Below are positions 23,025 through 31,665 of a DNA stretch of 64,000 bases, piece by piece. Under the pieces are notes generated by a model. That model did no database searches and was not told the DNA's origin. It worked only from the letters and a program-made list of their open reading frames with translations. Each line of letters starts with the position of its first letter. The first letter of the stretch is position 1. The stretch covers positions 310,001-374,000 of the forward strand of contig NZ_BOMB01000012.1 in assembly GCF_016861975.1 (NCBI RefSeq), written 5' to 3'. The DNA comes from Actinocatenispora rupis (lineage in GTDB: Bacteria; Actinomycetota; Actinomycetes; Mycobacteriales; Micromonosporaceae). The position numbers were made by a program, and so were the translations under genes.

Positions 23025-23543
23025 GCAACCGGGGCCGTGGACACCGCGCTGGGTCCGCTCCTGGCGCGCCAACCGAACGAGTGACCTCCGAAGGGACGAC
23101 CACCGACACCGAGATCGTCCCGATACCAAGGGCCGGGAGCCCCGACGCCCGGGTACGCGCCACCAACGCCCGAAGGCCTCCGGCGCCGGCGGTCCGCGAC
23201 ACGGTCCCTCGCCGCGGCCCACCGCGCACGCTGCCGGCCTTGGTCAACCGCGCAGGTGACAATCGCGCGCCGCGATGCAGGCGGCCAACTCTCGTCAACC
23301 GCGCAGTGTCCGATCGCGGTTGCGGGTGACCGGCGCGGGTGATGGCGCGGGTGGCCGGCGCAGCATGCTCGGTCCGGCCGCCCGCGGGACACAAGCTCGC
23401 GAGCGGGCTCCGCGGCACAGGCAGCGGCCGACGGAGGTAACGGGGCCGGCAGACAGACAGGGTCGGGCGGGAAGGACGGAGACCCGCCGGGGCAGGGCCG
23501 GCCGGACAGGTGGGCCGGGGGCCGGCGAAAGGGCCGGACATGA

Positions 23544-23580
23544 ATACCGCCCGTCCCGCGGTGGGCGGGACGGGCGGTAT
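23544..23580. terminator. Orphan 16-bp-stem hairpin
   Basis: Perfect inverted repeat ATACCGCCCGTCCCGC (23544-23559) with its complement at 23565-23580 and a 5-base loop. It has the form of a terminator, yet no gene ends nearby on either strand. Confidence 0.5.
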
Positions 23581-24112
23581 GGGGGTCGCACCCCGGGGGG
23601 ATGGGGTGTCGATACGGGTCATCGTGCCGGCGGCGGCGCAGGAGGGGAAGGGCACGCCGGCCGTTCTTCAGATGGCGACCGTACGGACACGACCCGTGGC
23701 GGATCGCCAGGACGACGGCGCGGCCACCCGACTCGGGACGTACCGGCGCTGAGCTGGGACGGGACGCGCGGGGGCGGTCAGGATGCTGGGCGGGCGCGGA
23801 CCCCACCGCCACGTGGTGACATATGTAGATCTGCAGTGAGCGGGCGACCCTACGGGAAGGCGGGTCCTGCTCGGCGCCGTGATCGGAGCGGCCCGCGGTC
23901 GACGGCGCCCGCGGCGGGACCGGCCGCGATGCTCGACCGACCTCCTTTCGGAAGCCGACGACTCAGACCGTTTCCGAGTAGGGCTTGACTCCTCTTCGAC
24001 ACCACGGAGCCGGACCGCGACCGTACCGCTCAGCGAGTTCCGGATCGACTGGGCCTCGAACGGCCAGCGGCGCCCGCGTCGGCGGTTGCCCCGGCCGGCG
24101 GCACTGACGGTC

Positions 24113-24334
24113 ATGCCGACGCGACGTCGTACGACGGCGGCCAGCCAGTTCGGCGCCGGTGTGGTCACCCTCGTCCTCTGCGGGATCGGGGTCGCCGTCA
24201 CCGTCACCAGCCATGACCGGCGGTACCTGCTGGCCGTCGTCGTGCTCGGCGCCCTGACCGTCCTCCGCATCGGGTACGCGGTGCGGCTGCGGCTCGCCGA
24301 CGGCAGCTGGACCGCGCCCAGCGACCGACCCTAG
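24113..24334 (+). CDS. Small two-TM membrane protein
   Basis: A 73-residue protein with a basic N-terminus (PTRRRTTAASQ), two hydrophobic helices (FGAGVVTLVLCGIGVAVTV and YLLAVVVLGALTVLRIGYAV) and a short polar tail. Topology with both ends inside is likely. Unknown family. The upstream frame is open for a further 230 bases but lacks protein-like composition, so the ATG at 24113 is preferred. Confidence 0.5.
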   Translation: MPTRRRTTAASQFGAGVVTLVLCGIGVAVTVTSHDRRYLLAVVVLGALTVLRIGYAVRLRLADGSWTAPSDRP

Positions 24335-24399
24335 AGGGTGAGCATCTGGGCCAGCGCGCGCCGCACCTCGGCGCCGCGACGGTGCGCGCCGGCTACCGC
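24331..24399 (-). pseudogene. C-terminal fragment of a lost gene
   Basis: The minus-strand frame ending at 24331 reads AVAGAHRRGAEVRRALAQMLTL-stop, with good codon bias, but is closed by a stop just upstream. It looks like the tail of a truncated gene. Too short to name. Confidence 0.25.
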
Positions 24400-24436
24400 T
24401 CAACCGCATGCCTTCGGCCGCAGGCCGGACCAGTCC

Positions 24437-24666
24437 TCATCGCGAGCGGGCGTCCGCGGCGGACATGTCGCCGGCCTCCGCCAGGTACCCCGACCAGCTG
24501 TCCGGGTCCCATTCGGCCCCGGCGGACCGCGGCCAGCGCGGCGGACTGCCAGGGCTCGTCGACCAGCCGGCGGATGGTCTCGTCCGCGAGCCCTCCTGCG
24601 ATCCGGTGCGCGGTCCGCAGCGGAGGCGGCCGCGTGGGCGCGCCTGTTGCTGTCCGACTCGTCCAT
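24437..24666 (-). pseudogene. Small gene broken by two frameshifts
   Basis: Protein-like coding signal runs through three frames in succession: MDESDSNRRAHAAASAADR, then RIAGGLADETIRRLVDEPWQ and SAALAAVRRGR, then EWDPDSWSGYLAEAGDMS and AADARSR-stop. Joined, these would give a helical protein of about 75 residues. No single frame covers the stretch, so it is probably a remnant. This reading is by eye and tentative. Confidence 0.3.
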
Positions 24667-24790
24667 CGTCGGGCGGAAGGGCGGGGCGGCGGGTCCGACT
24701 ATGCTGGCCGGACGGCGCGGCAACCCGCCGGCGGAGTACGACACGAGGTCGGTGACCGGCAGGGACCGGGCGGCGGCCGGAGACGGACCG

Positions 24791-25177
24791 ATGGCAGACC
24801 CCGACCGCACCGACGACCGCGACACCACCGACGCACTCGACCCCGACGACGCCGAACTCGCGGCCGAACTCGACCTTCCCGAGCACGGCCAGGCGTACAA
24901 GCTGGGGTATCTGGTGGCGCGCCTGCTGCCGCGGGTGCTGTTTCCCGTGGGCGCCGTCTTCGCGGTCATCGGGCTGTTCCATCAGTCCTGGTCGATCTTC
25001 GTGATGTGCGGCATCGTCGCGGTGGCGATCGTGCTGCACGGCATCGCCGAAATCATGGACTACGAGGTGCTGCGCGGCCTGCCGACCGGTACGCGGACTC
25101 TCGTCGTCGGCATCGTCTCCCTCGCCATCGGTGCCGCGCTCGGCATCACCACCATCGTCTTCGCCCTCACCCACTGA
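24791..25177 (+). CDS. Hypothetical membrane protein, three TM helices
   Basis: A 128-residue protein. An acidic N-terminal 35 residues (DPDRTDDRDTTDALDPDDAEL) is followed by three hydrophobic helices (VLFPVGAVFAVIGLF, IFVMCGIVAVAIVLHGIAE and TLVVGIVSLAIGAALGITTI). No known domain is recognised. The ATG at 24791 has only a weak GGAGACGG site. A GTG at 24753 would add 13 residues. It stands alone downstream of the decayed stretch. Confidence 0.6.
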   Translation: MADPDRTDDRDTTDALDPDDAELAAELDLPEHGQAYKLGYLVARLLPRVLFPVGAVFAVIGLFHQSWSIFVMCGIVAVAIVLHGIAEIMDYEVLRGLPTGTRTLVVGIVSLAIGAALGITTIVFALTH

Positions 25178-25571
25178 CCCGACCGGCGCCGCTTCGTTGG
25201 CCCTCGCATCACCTCGTACCGAGGAGCGCCGGCCTGCGCCGCGCTCATCCTCGTTCGCGCTGGCCGGGCAAGCCGGCTCCGGCTCCTTCCGGCCCCCGCG
25301 CCGCAACCGTGTGGTACGCCGTCGCGCTGGCCCGCGGGCGCGCCTCCGCCGCGGATGGCCCGGCGCGTACGCTCTCCGTCGCGATCGTCCCGCCGCGCCG
25401 CGGTGCGTTCGTGGTGTTCTGCCGCGTTCGGTACCCGGTGCGTGCCCGCGGGTGGGTGATCTGGTGGTACGAGCAGGAATCGAGAAGCACCGGTGACCTG
25501 GGCGGCCGTACCGTTTGGTGTGCAGCGGCCGCCATCGCGCCGCGACGACCGCACCGAAGGGCACAGGAGCA
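25178..25571. other. Intergenic region, nothing recognised
   Basis: 394 bases upstream of the DUF1801 gene. I see no gene, no strong hairpin and no clear promoter. Open frames here have Arg/Pro-rich composition. Confidence 0.5.
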
Positions 25572-26006
25572 ATGGCTGACACCGAGAGTGGTTTCACCGC
25601 CGCCGAGCGCGCCGCGATGAAGCAGCGCGCCGCCGAGCTGCGCGCCGAGGGCAAGAAGGGCGAGAAGAAGGCGGACGGGCTGCAGGCGGCCCTCGACGCG
25701 ATCGCCAAGATGGACCCGGCGGACCGCGCCGTCGCCGAACGGGTGCACGCCACGGTGAGCACCGCCGCCCCCGACCTGCTGCCCAAGACGTGGTACGGGA
25801 TGCCCGCGTACACGAACGCCGACGGCAAGGTCGTCGTGGCGTTCAAGAACTCCGGCAAGTTCGGCACCCGGTACTCGACGCTGGAGTTCCAGGACGCGGC
25901 GAACCTCGACGACGGCGACATCTGGCCGGTGTCGTACGCGATCGTGGAGTGGACGCCGGCGGTGGAGAAGAAGGTGACCGAGGCGCTCCGCACCGCCGTC
26001 TCCTGA
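25572..26006 (+). CDS. DUF1801 (YdhG-like) domain protein
   Basis: A 144-residue soluble protein. After a Lys/Glu-rich N-terminal helix it has the YdhG/DUF1801 signature: AERVHATVSTAAPDLLPKTWYGMPAY, then DGKVVVAFKNSGKFGTRYSTLEF. Related proteins include frataxin-like iron chaperones of the YdhG group, but the function in actinobacteria is unproven. The ATG at 25572 has ACAGGAGC just upstream. Single gene. Confidence 0.85.
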   Translation: MADTESGFTAAERAAMKQRAAELRAEGKKGEKKADGLQAALDAIAKMDPADRAVAERVHATVSTAAPDLLPKTWYGMPAYTNADGKVVVAFKNSGKFGTRYSTLEFQDAANLDDGDIWPVSYAIVEWTPAVEKKVTEALRTAVS

Positions 26007-26204
26007 CCGACGGCGTCGCCCGCGCGGGCCGGTACCGGCCACCGACGCGCGGGCGTCTCCGTCGCAGGCGGCGCGGCGGGAACCGTTGCGCCACATGCCG
26101 ACCGCCGTCCGCGCGCACCGGGAACCCCGGCCGCCGCCCACACCGCGCGGGTGGACGGGGCGGTGCAGGGTGGGTACGACGGGATCGGAGAAGGGCGGCG
26201 GGCG

Positions 26205-26867
26205 GTGAAGGTGGCGGTCCGGGTACGGCGGGCCCGGTACGGCGGCAGGGACTGGCGGGTGATCTGCCCGTCCGGCGACACCGGCCACGCGGTGCTGTGG
26301 GAACAGCAGGTCTGCACCTGCGGGTACGAGCTGTGCGTGGACCGGCGCGCGGCGTACCGGATCGGGGTGCTGTGGTTGCTGGCGGCGCGGTCCCGGCACA
26401 GCGTCGTGTGGCTGCCGCTGCGCGGCGCCGAACGGGATCCGGACGAGTCGCTGGCCGGGCCGCGGCTGGATCTGGTGCTGAGCCACCACAGCCTGCAACT
26501 GCGGGCGTCGTCGTGGCCGCGGCTGCGCGGTGCGCTCGACGCGGGCGCGCCGCAGACGGTGTCCGTCCCGGCCGGCTACCTGCCCGACGCCGCGGACATC
26601 GACCACACCACCTGGTACCACCGGGAACAGCGCGACCTGATCCACCACCGGGTCCACGCGGACACGTTGTTCCTGGCCGGCAGCGCCCCCGTACTCCGGC
26701 AGACCGCGCGCAGCCTGTTCGAGGTGGCCTTCGAGGCGCCGGGGTCGGCGCCGGGTGAGGAGGCGGCGCAACACGTCTGCCGCGAGATGTACTGGCCCGA
26801 TCCGCGCACGGGCGACTCGCGCGGCATCCACGTGGCGTACCGGTCGCACTGGCCGGCCCCCGCCTGA
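26205..26867 (+). CDS. Hypothetical protein
   Basis: About 220 residues with no family I can name. The N-terminal part has basic strands (KVAVRVRRARYGG) and a CTCGYELC cluster. The centre contains LDLVLSHHSLQLRASSW and the C-terminal half is rich in His, Tyr and Trp (TTWYHREQRDLIHHRVHADTL). GTG 26205 is chosen because the 18 residues in front (from GTG 26151) are Gly-rich and lack codon bias. Codon use supports coding to the stop. Confidence 0.6.
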   Translation: MKVAVRVRRARYGGRDWRVICPSGDTGHAVLWEQQVCTCGYELCVDRRAAYRIGVLWLLAARSRHSVVWLPLRGAERDPDESLAGPRLDLVLSHHSLQLRASSWPRLRGALDAGAPQTVSVPAGYLPDAADIDHTTWYHREQRDLIHHRVHADTLFLAGSAPVLRQTARSLFEVAFEAPGSAPGEEAAQHVCREMYWPDPRTGDSRGIHVAYRSHWPAPA

Positions 26868-26987
26868 CCGTTCCGGCGAACGCGCCGCGGTACGAGCGAC
26901 GAACCCGCTCGGCCGCGGCGACGTCGTCCGGGGTGACGGGTGGCGCGCAGGCCGCGAATCCGTTCGCTGGAGCCAGGTCCGCCGCCG

Positions 26988-27890
26988 TCAGTGGCCGGTG
27001 GGGTCGTCGCGGCCGGAGATGCGGACGCCGAGCAGGTGCGGCTGCGCGCCGGTGTCCTCGCCGGAATCGCCGCCGGGCGCGCCGACCAGGTCGGTGGGCA
27101 GGACGACGACGGCGGTGACGCCACCGGCCGGGGCGCGCCGCCACTGGACGGTGACGCCGTGCCGGCGCGCGATGCGGCTGACCACGAGGATCCCGGGGCC
27201 GTCGTCCGGCCGTACGGTCGCGCCACCGGTCTTCAGGTACGCGTTGCGGGCGTCCAGTTCGCGCGCGGTGACCTCGGCGCGGTGGTCCTCGACCTCGACC
27301 GCGTACCCGGTGCCGACCCACTCGCCGCGCAGGTCGACGGGCTGGTCGGGGGCGGCGTCGAGCCCGTCGTCGATCAGTTCGGCGAGCAGGTGGATGACCT
27401 CGGCGGCGGCCGCGCCGTCCAGGGTCGCCGGCTGCACCGGCCCCGGTCGCGGCCGGCCGAAGTCGCGCGCCTCCCCCACCGCCGCGCGGACGACGTCGTT
27501 CAACGGCAACGGTTCCCGCCACCGCCGCGGTACGGCCTCGCCCAGGAGTACCAGCTGGGTTTCGAGGAGGCGGCGTTGCCGGGTGGCGCGGTGGTCGAGG
27601 TCGAACAGGCCCTGGAGCGTCGCGTCGTCGTCGGTGCCGGCCTCCAGCGTCTCCAGCCGGGTGAGCTGCTCGGCGACGAGCGTCAACCCGACCCTCGCGT
27701 ACGCGGCGAGCGCGGGGCCGTCGGCGGTCGGGTTGCCGCCGGGTGGCCGGGACGCGGGCCCGCGGACGGCCCGGTCCGGCGTGCGGATGTCCGCGGGGTA
27801 CGGGCGGGGACGCGGCGTCGGAGTACCGGAGGGTTCGGCGTCCGGGGCGGTGCGGGCGGACCGCCACCGGGCCAGGAGCCGGGTCAGCAC
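26988..27890 (-). CDS. Degenerate conservon-type histidine-kinase-like ATPase
   Basis: A 300-residue protein related to CvnA/nitrate-sensor kinases but without sensor or TM regions. The dimerisation helix keeps the H-box form LFDLDHRATRQRRLLETQLVLLG. The ATP-binding part is eroded: the N-box reads LLAELIDDGLDAAP instead of ELLxNAxxFSPP, and the G1 box DxGxG is replaced by VEVEDHRAEVTA. It is probably non-catalytic and may act as a scaffold or partner of the divergent kinase at 28164. GTG 27890 has CGGAG six bases upstream. Confidence 0.7.
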   Translation of the reverse strand: MLTRLLARWRSARTAPDAEPSGTPTPRPRPYPADIRTPDRAVRGPASRPPGGNPTADGPALAAYARVGLTLVAEQLTRLETLEAGTDDDATLQGLFDLDHRATRQRRLLETQLVLLGEAVPRRWREPLPLNDVVRAAVGEARDFGRPRPGPVQPATLDGAAAAEVIHLLAELIDDGLDAAPDQPVDLRGEWVGTGYAVEVEDHRAEVTARELDARNAYLKTGGATVRPDDGPGILVVSRIARRHGVTVQWRRAPAGGVTAVVVLPTDLVGAPGGDSGEDTGAQPHLLGVRISGRDDPTGH

Positions 27891-28163
27891 AGGCAACTCC
27901 GTTTCAGTGGCGGATGTCCTATTTTCGAATGTTGAAGATCCGGAGTGACGCCGCTGGTCATGGTCCCTCGTCGATGCGTCCGGGCGATCAGCGAGCCGTG
28001 ACCAGAGACTCACCTTATGGCCCGGTCGGTCGTTCTACACCATGGGCGCCTGTGGCGTCGGCCTCCTGCGACTCAGTAGAGTGTCGGTTTCGTCGCCTGT
28101 CATCCAGGCAAACCTCTAGAGTCGCTTACGAACTGTCCGTTTCGGTTGCAATCGTGGAGCATC
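27891..28163. promoter_or_regulatory. Divergent promoter region of the conservon-like locus
   Basis: 273 bases between the degenerate kinase (minus) and the CvnA-like kinase (plus), with comparatively AT-rich patches (27905-27945 and 28095-28150). It presumably carries both promoters. No clear dyad was found. Confidence 0.4.
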
Positions 28164-30470
28164 GTGACTAGCCGAGCGCAAGAGCCAGCCGTGAGTGCTG
28201 AGCCGCCTCTCCCCGACTCCCCGAGTGGTGACGCGCAGCGGGAGTCGTCCGAGTCGTTGCTTCAGCGACTGACGAGTCCCGCGAAACCGCCCGAGGAGAA
28301 GGCGGCCGACCGGCCGCTGTCCATCAAGGCCCGACTCCTTCGGATCGTCCTCGTCCCGTGTATCGCCCTGATCGTGGTCTACACGGTGCCCGCCGTGTAC
28401 TTCCTCGGCACCGGCTTCCAGGCCCGGGAGATCGCGGTGACCGTCCGCGATGTCTCCATTCCCGCGCTGCAGGGCCTGGGTTCCCTGCAGAGGGAACGGC
28501 AGCTGAGCATCTCTGCCATCACCAACCCGCAGAACGCGCCCAACCTCAAGGACCAGCGGATCAAGTCCGACACGGGTCTGAAGGCCATGAACGAGGCGAT
28601 CGACGGGATGCTGTTCACCCCGCCGGACGCCGTCAAGTCCAAGCTGACCGCGATGGAGAAGGCGCTGAACGGGCTGCCGCACATCCGTGCGCAGGTCGAC
28701 GACCGGACGGCCACCCCGCAGGCGGTGCTCGACGCGTACGACAAGATCCTGGACGCGGCGGCGACGCTGTTCGACGCGCAGGCGCGCGCGGTTCCGGACG
28801 TCACGACCCTGCAGGGCGCGCTGGCCGGCGTCGATCTGTTCATCGCCGCCGACTTCATGTCGCGGTCCACCTCGCTCGCGGTCAGCGGCCTGGCCGCCAA
28901 CCACTTCACCCAGGCGGACCTGCTGGAGTACTCGCGCCTGGTGGGTTCGGCCCGGCAGCAGCTGAACACCCTCAAACCGAAGCTGCTGCCGACGGTGCAG
29001 CAGCAGTACACGAAGCTGGTCCAGAGCGCCGACTACAAGCGACTGAGCCGGGCCCAGGACAACCTCGTACGCTCCGGTGCCTGGTCGGGCCACATGCCGG
29101 CGAAGGTCGCGGCGGACGAGGCGATCTGGCAGCAGACGTCGAACCCGGTGTCGGACTCGCTGGCGAACCTGGTGTTCCAGCAGACCGACGAGGTGTCCAG
29201 CGCCGAGCTGAAGTCCGGTAACACCAACCTGATCGCCTTCGGCGCCGGCGCGCTGCTCGCGCTGCTGCTGGTCATCGGCGTCATCGTGCAGACCGTGCGA
29301 CGGTCCGCCAAGCTCGCCGACGGTACGGTGCGTGCCGGTCTGGAGGCCGCGGCCGCCCGGTCCACCGCGTTCGCGAACGTGCTGCCCGGCATCCTCGACC
29401 GGATCGACAAGGGTGAGAAGGTCGAAGCCGACGAAGTGCTGGCCGAGGCGGAGAAGAAGTCCGAACGGGTGGCGTCCAACGCGTCGAGCCTGCCCGAGTT
29501 CCAGAAGATCGACCGCGCCAACACCGACGTGGTCACCCGGCTGATCAGCGCCTCGACCGAGACCGCGATCGCCCGCCAGAACATGCAGGAACTGCTGGTC
29601 ACGGTCGCCCGGCGGCAGACCTCGGACCTGAACCAGATCCGGGAGACCCTCGCCGGCCTGTACGCCATGTCGGAGAACTCGCACGACCCGGCCTTCCAGG
29701 CGAAGGTACTGGAGGGTCAGCACCGGCTCGACCGGCTCGACGTGCAGACCACGAACCTGATCACGCTCGGCGGTGGCCAGCGCCGCATCCGGCGTACGGC
29801 GGAGACGATCGACGAGGTGCTGCTGTCGGCGCGGGCCCGGTCCAGCGGCGGCCCGAGCCGCGTCGTGTGTGCCGCGGCGCCGCCGTGGAAGATCGCCGCG
29901 CGGCACGTGCTCGACGTCCGTGACCTGCTCGTACCGCTGCTGGACAACGCGGCGAACTTCTCCCCCACGACCGTGCACGTCTCCTGCGAGGAGGTCGCGC
30001 GCGGCATCGCGATCGAGATCGTCGACCGTGGCCTCGGCATGAGCGACGAGCAGAAGGAGGACGCCCGGGCGATCATCCAGAACGAGTCGAACACGATCAC
30101 CCCGGAGGGCGTCAAGAAGCAGGGCTTCTTCGTGGTACGCCGGCACGCCCGCGCGGTCGGTGCCCGGGTCGACTTCGCCAACATGCGCGACCTGTACGGC
30201 GGGGAGGCGACCGGTACGAAGGTCGTCGTCCTGCTGCCCAGGTCGATCCTCGACACCGGCGAGCCGGAACCCAACGGCGCACCCGAGTCGGCCGCACCGA
30301 CGCCGGCGCCACGGCACCTCGCGCCGGAGGACCTGGGGCCGGCGCAGCAGCCGTCGCTCGGTGCCGTACCGGCCGCCGCCGGGTCGTACCGGCCGACGGC
30401 CTTCCCGGCGCAACCCGGGACCGACCGTGGGTGGATGACCGGGCAGGGGCGTGACGGGGACCGGCGATGA
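28164..30470 (+). CDS. CvnA-type membrane sensor kinase with nitrate/nitrite-sensing-like domain
   Basis: A 768-residue membrane kinase. A cytoplasmic Pro/Glu-rich N-terminus is followed by TM1 (IVLVPCIALIVVYTVPAVYF, about residues 65-85). A large helical extracytoplasmic region containing RERQLSISAI is typical of NIT sensor domains. TM2 is LIAFGAGALLALLLVIGVIV near residue 360. A HAMP-like helix, a dimerisation helix with EGQHRLDRLDVQTTNLITL and a HATPase domain follow, with N-box LLDNAANFSP, G1 IVDRGLGMS and late GGEATGTKVVVLLP. A Pro/Ala-rich tail ends the protein. GTG 28164 has GTGGAGC upstream. It is the first gene of kinase-roadblock-DUF742, overlapping the next by 4 bp. Confidence 0.88.
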   Translation: MTSRAQEPAVSAEPPLPDSPSGDAQRESSESLLQRLTSPAKPPEEKAADRPLSIKARLLRIVLVPCIALIVVYTVPAVYFLGTGFQAREIAVTVRDVSIPALQGLGSLQRERQLSISAITNPQNAPNLKDQRIKSDTGLKAMNEAIDGMLFTPPDAVKSKLTAMEKALNGLPHIRAQVDDRTATPQAVLDAYDKILDAAATLFDAQARAVPDVTTLQGALAGVDLFIAADFMSRSTSLAVSGLAANHFTQADLLEYSRLVGSARQQLNTLKPKLLPTVQQQYTKLVQSADYKRLSRAQDNLVRSGAWSGHMPAKVAADEAIWQQTSNPVSDSLANLVFQQTDEVSSAELKSGNTNLIAFGAGALLALLLVIGVIVQTVRRSAKLADGTVRAGLEAAAARSTAFANVLPGILDRIDKGEKVEADEVLAEAEKKSERVASNASSLPEFQKIDRANTDVVTRLISASTETAIARQNMQELLVTVARRQTSDLNQIRETLAGLYAMSENSHDPAFQAKVLEGQHRLDRLDVQTTNLITLGGGQRRIRRTAETIDEVLLSARARSSGGPSRVVCAAAPPWKIAARHVLDVRDLLVPLLDNAANFSPTTVHVSCEEVARGIAIEIVDRGLGMSDEQKEDARAIIQNESNTITPEGVKKQGFFVVRRHARAVGARVDFANMRDLYGGEATGTKVVVLLPRSILDTGEPEPNGAPESAAPTPAPRHLAPEDLGPAQQPSLGAVPAAAGSYRPTAFPAQPGTDRGWMTGQGRDGDRR

Positions 30471-30901
30471 GCCGTGACAGCCGGCTCACCTGGCTGCTCG
30501 ACGACCTGGCGGACCGGACCCGGGCCGACCTGGCGATCCTGTTCACCGCCGACGGGCTGCTGCGGGACCGGTCCACCGGTACCGACCCGCTCTCCGCCGA
30601 GCAGATCTCCGCACGCTGCGCGGGGATCTGCGGCGGCGCGAAGTCGATGGCGAGCGTGCCGGCCCTGGGTGGGGCCCGGTTCGAGCAGGCGCTGATCGGC
30701 ATGGACGGACGGGTCTGCTACATGTGCCCGGCAGGTGACCAGACGTACGTGGCGGTAGTCGTGGATCGCGGGGTGGACCTGGGAATGCTGACCTTCGAGG
30801 TGCAGCGTGTCGTGGACAAGGTGGGCGAGCACCTGGGAACCCAGGTGCGACGGCGGGTCTTCTCGGACACGTCGCCGGGACGGGGGGTGATCGGTGAGTG
30901 A
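30467..30901 (+). CDS. Roadblock/LC7 domain protein (CvnB-type)
   Basis: A 144-residue protein with the roadblock fold: LTWLLDDLADRTRADLAILFTADGLL at the start, a central ARFEQALIGMDGRVCYMCPAG and a helix LGMLTFEVQRVVDKVGEHL. CvnB proteins of conservons normally regulate the small GTPase CvnD. The ATG overlaps the kinase stop by 4 bp, and its end overlaps the DUF742 gene by 8 bp. No GTPase gene follows. Confidence 0.9.
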   Translation: MSRDSRLTWLLDDLADRTRADLAILFTADGLLRDRSTGTDPLSAEQISARCAGICGGAKSMASVPALGGARFEQALIGMDGRVCYMCPAGDQTYVAVVVDRGVDLGMLTFEVQRVVDKVGEHLGTQVRRRVFSDTSPGRGVIGE

Positions 30902-31286
30902 CCTCGACGACGCGCCACTGAACCAGGCGTACTCGTACCTGTCGAAGGACATGGAGACGGGTGCGGTGGTCCGGCCGACCCGGCGACTCCCCCCGGAGAC
31001 CCAGGTACGCACAGCCGGTTCGCTCGACTGGTCGGAGGTGCAGATCGAGCACGCGTCGTGCATCCGGCTGCTGTCCGACAGTGACTGGCTGTCGGTGGCG
31101 GAGGTCGCGGCGCGGCTGCAGATCCCGCAGGGCGTGATCATGGAACTGCTCTGCCAGTTGCTCGACAAGCGGATGGTGGTCCGCGCTGCGGCGCCGACGA
31201 CGGTGCAGGCCGCCGCGGGCGGCGAGCACCGGCTGCCGCCGAAGCAGGTGATGGAGCAGTTGCTCGTGGGTCTGCGCGCGCTCTGA
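30894..31286 (+). CDS. DUF742 protein (CvnC-type)
   Basis: A 130-residue winged-helix-like protein. VVRPTRRLPPETQVRTA matches the N-terminal DUF742 pattern, followed by IRLLSDSDWLSVAEVAARLQIPQGVIMELLCQLLDKRMVV, a helix-turn-helix-like region. Conservons place DUF742 third and a GTPase fourth; here a terminator follows at once. GTG start within the end of the roadblock gene. Confidence 0.9.
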   Translation: MSDLDDAPLNQAYSYLSKDMETGAVVRPTRRLPPETQVRTAGSLDWSEVQIEHASCIRLLSDSDWLSVAEVAARLQIPQGVIMELLCQLLDKRMVVRAAAPTTVQAAAGGEHRLPPKQVMEQLLVGLRAL

Positions 31287-31665
31287 GCCGCGTGGACTCT
31301 CCGGTGGGCAGGACGCTCAGGTGTCCTGCCCACCGGCGTGTCCGGGACCGTGTGGCGTGTCCCACGCCGGCGCCGGATGTGGCGTGTCCGTACGCGACCG
31401 GTACTCGTTGGACGGTGTGGAGTCACCTGTCCCGTGACGTACCTCCGGAGCGCGGACCATGACCGAGTCGCGTTGCCAGCGCCGTACGAGGGCGCGTGGA
31501 TGGACGCCGTGCGCGTGGATGATCCGGTTCGTCGTGCTCGGTCCGGTCCCGGCCCGGCGGCGTAGATATGGGTACTCGGGTCCGGTCCCGACATGACGGT
31601 GTGGATACCGCCGTATGCTGCCGGTCAGGGCCCTCCCTCTACCACTGGCGAAGGGTGCACAGAAC
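31287..31665. other. Intergenic region between the two conservon-like sets
   Basis: 379 bases. Its left end is a strong hairpin (31302-31336). The remainder shows no gene in any frame. TATGCT at 31614-31619 is a possible -10 box for the next gene. Confidence 0.5.
31302..31336 (+). terminator. Hairpin terminator after the CvnA-B-C-like operon
   Basis: Perfect 14-bp stem CCGGTGGGCAGGAC (31302-31315) with its complement (31323-31336) and a 7-base loop, 16 bases after the stop codon. Confidence 0.8.

Larger units (their letters stand above)
22817..24112. other. Gene-poor region of about 1.3 kb
   Basis: I find no frame with sustained codon bias and a start signal here. All long open frames are Arg/Pro/Gly-rich, as expected of GC-rich non-coding DNA. 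Within it are two adjacent TCCACRRTGGA-type palindromes (23000-23024), a perfect 16-bp-stem hairpin (23544-23580) with no recognisable gene before it, and an AT-rich patch at 23815-23835. An unannotated small RNA or decayed gene is possible. Confidence 0.5.

Noticed and set aside
23275-23988. A 237-codon plus-strand frame in the gene-poor region
   Set aside because: Composition is almost entirely Gly/Arg/Thr/Ala, no start signal is present and it runs through the perfect hairpin at 23544-23580.
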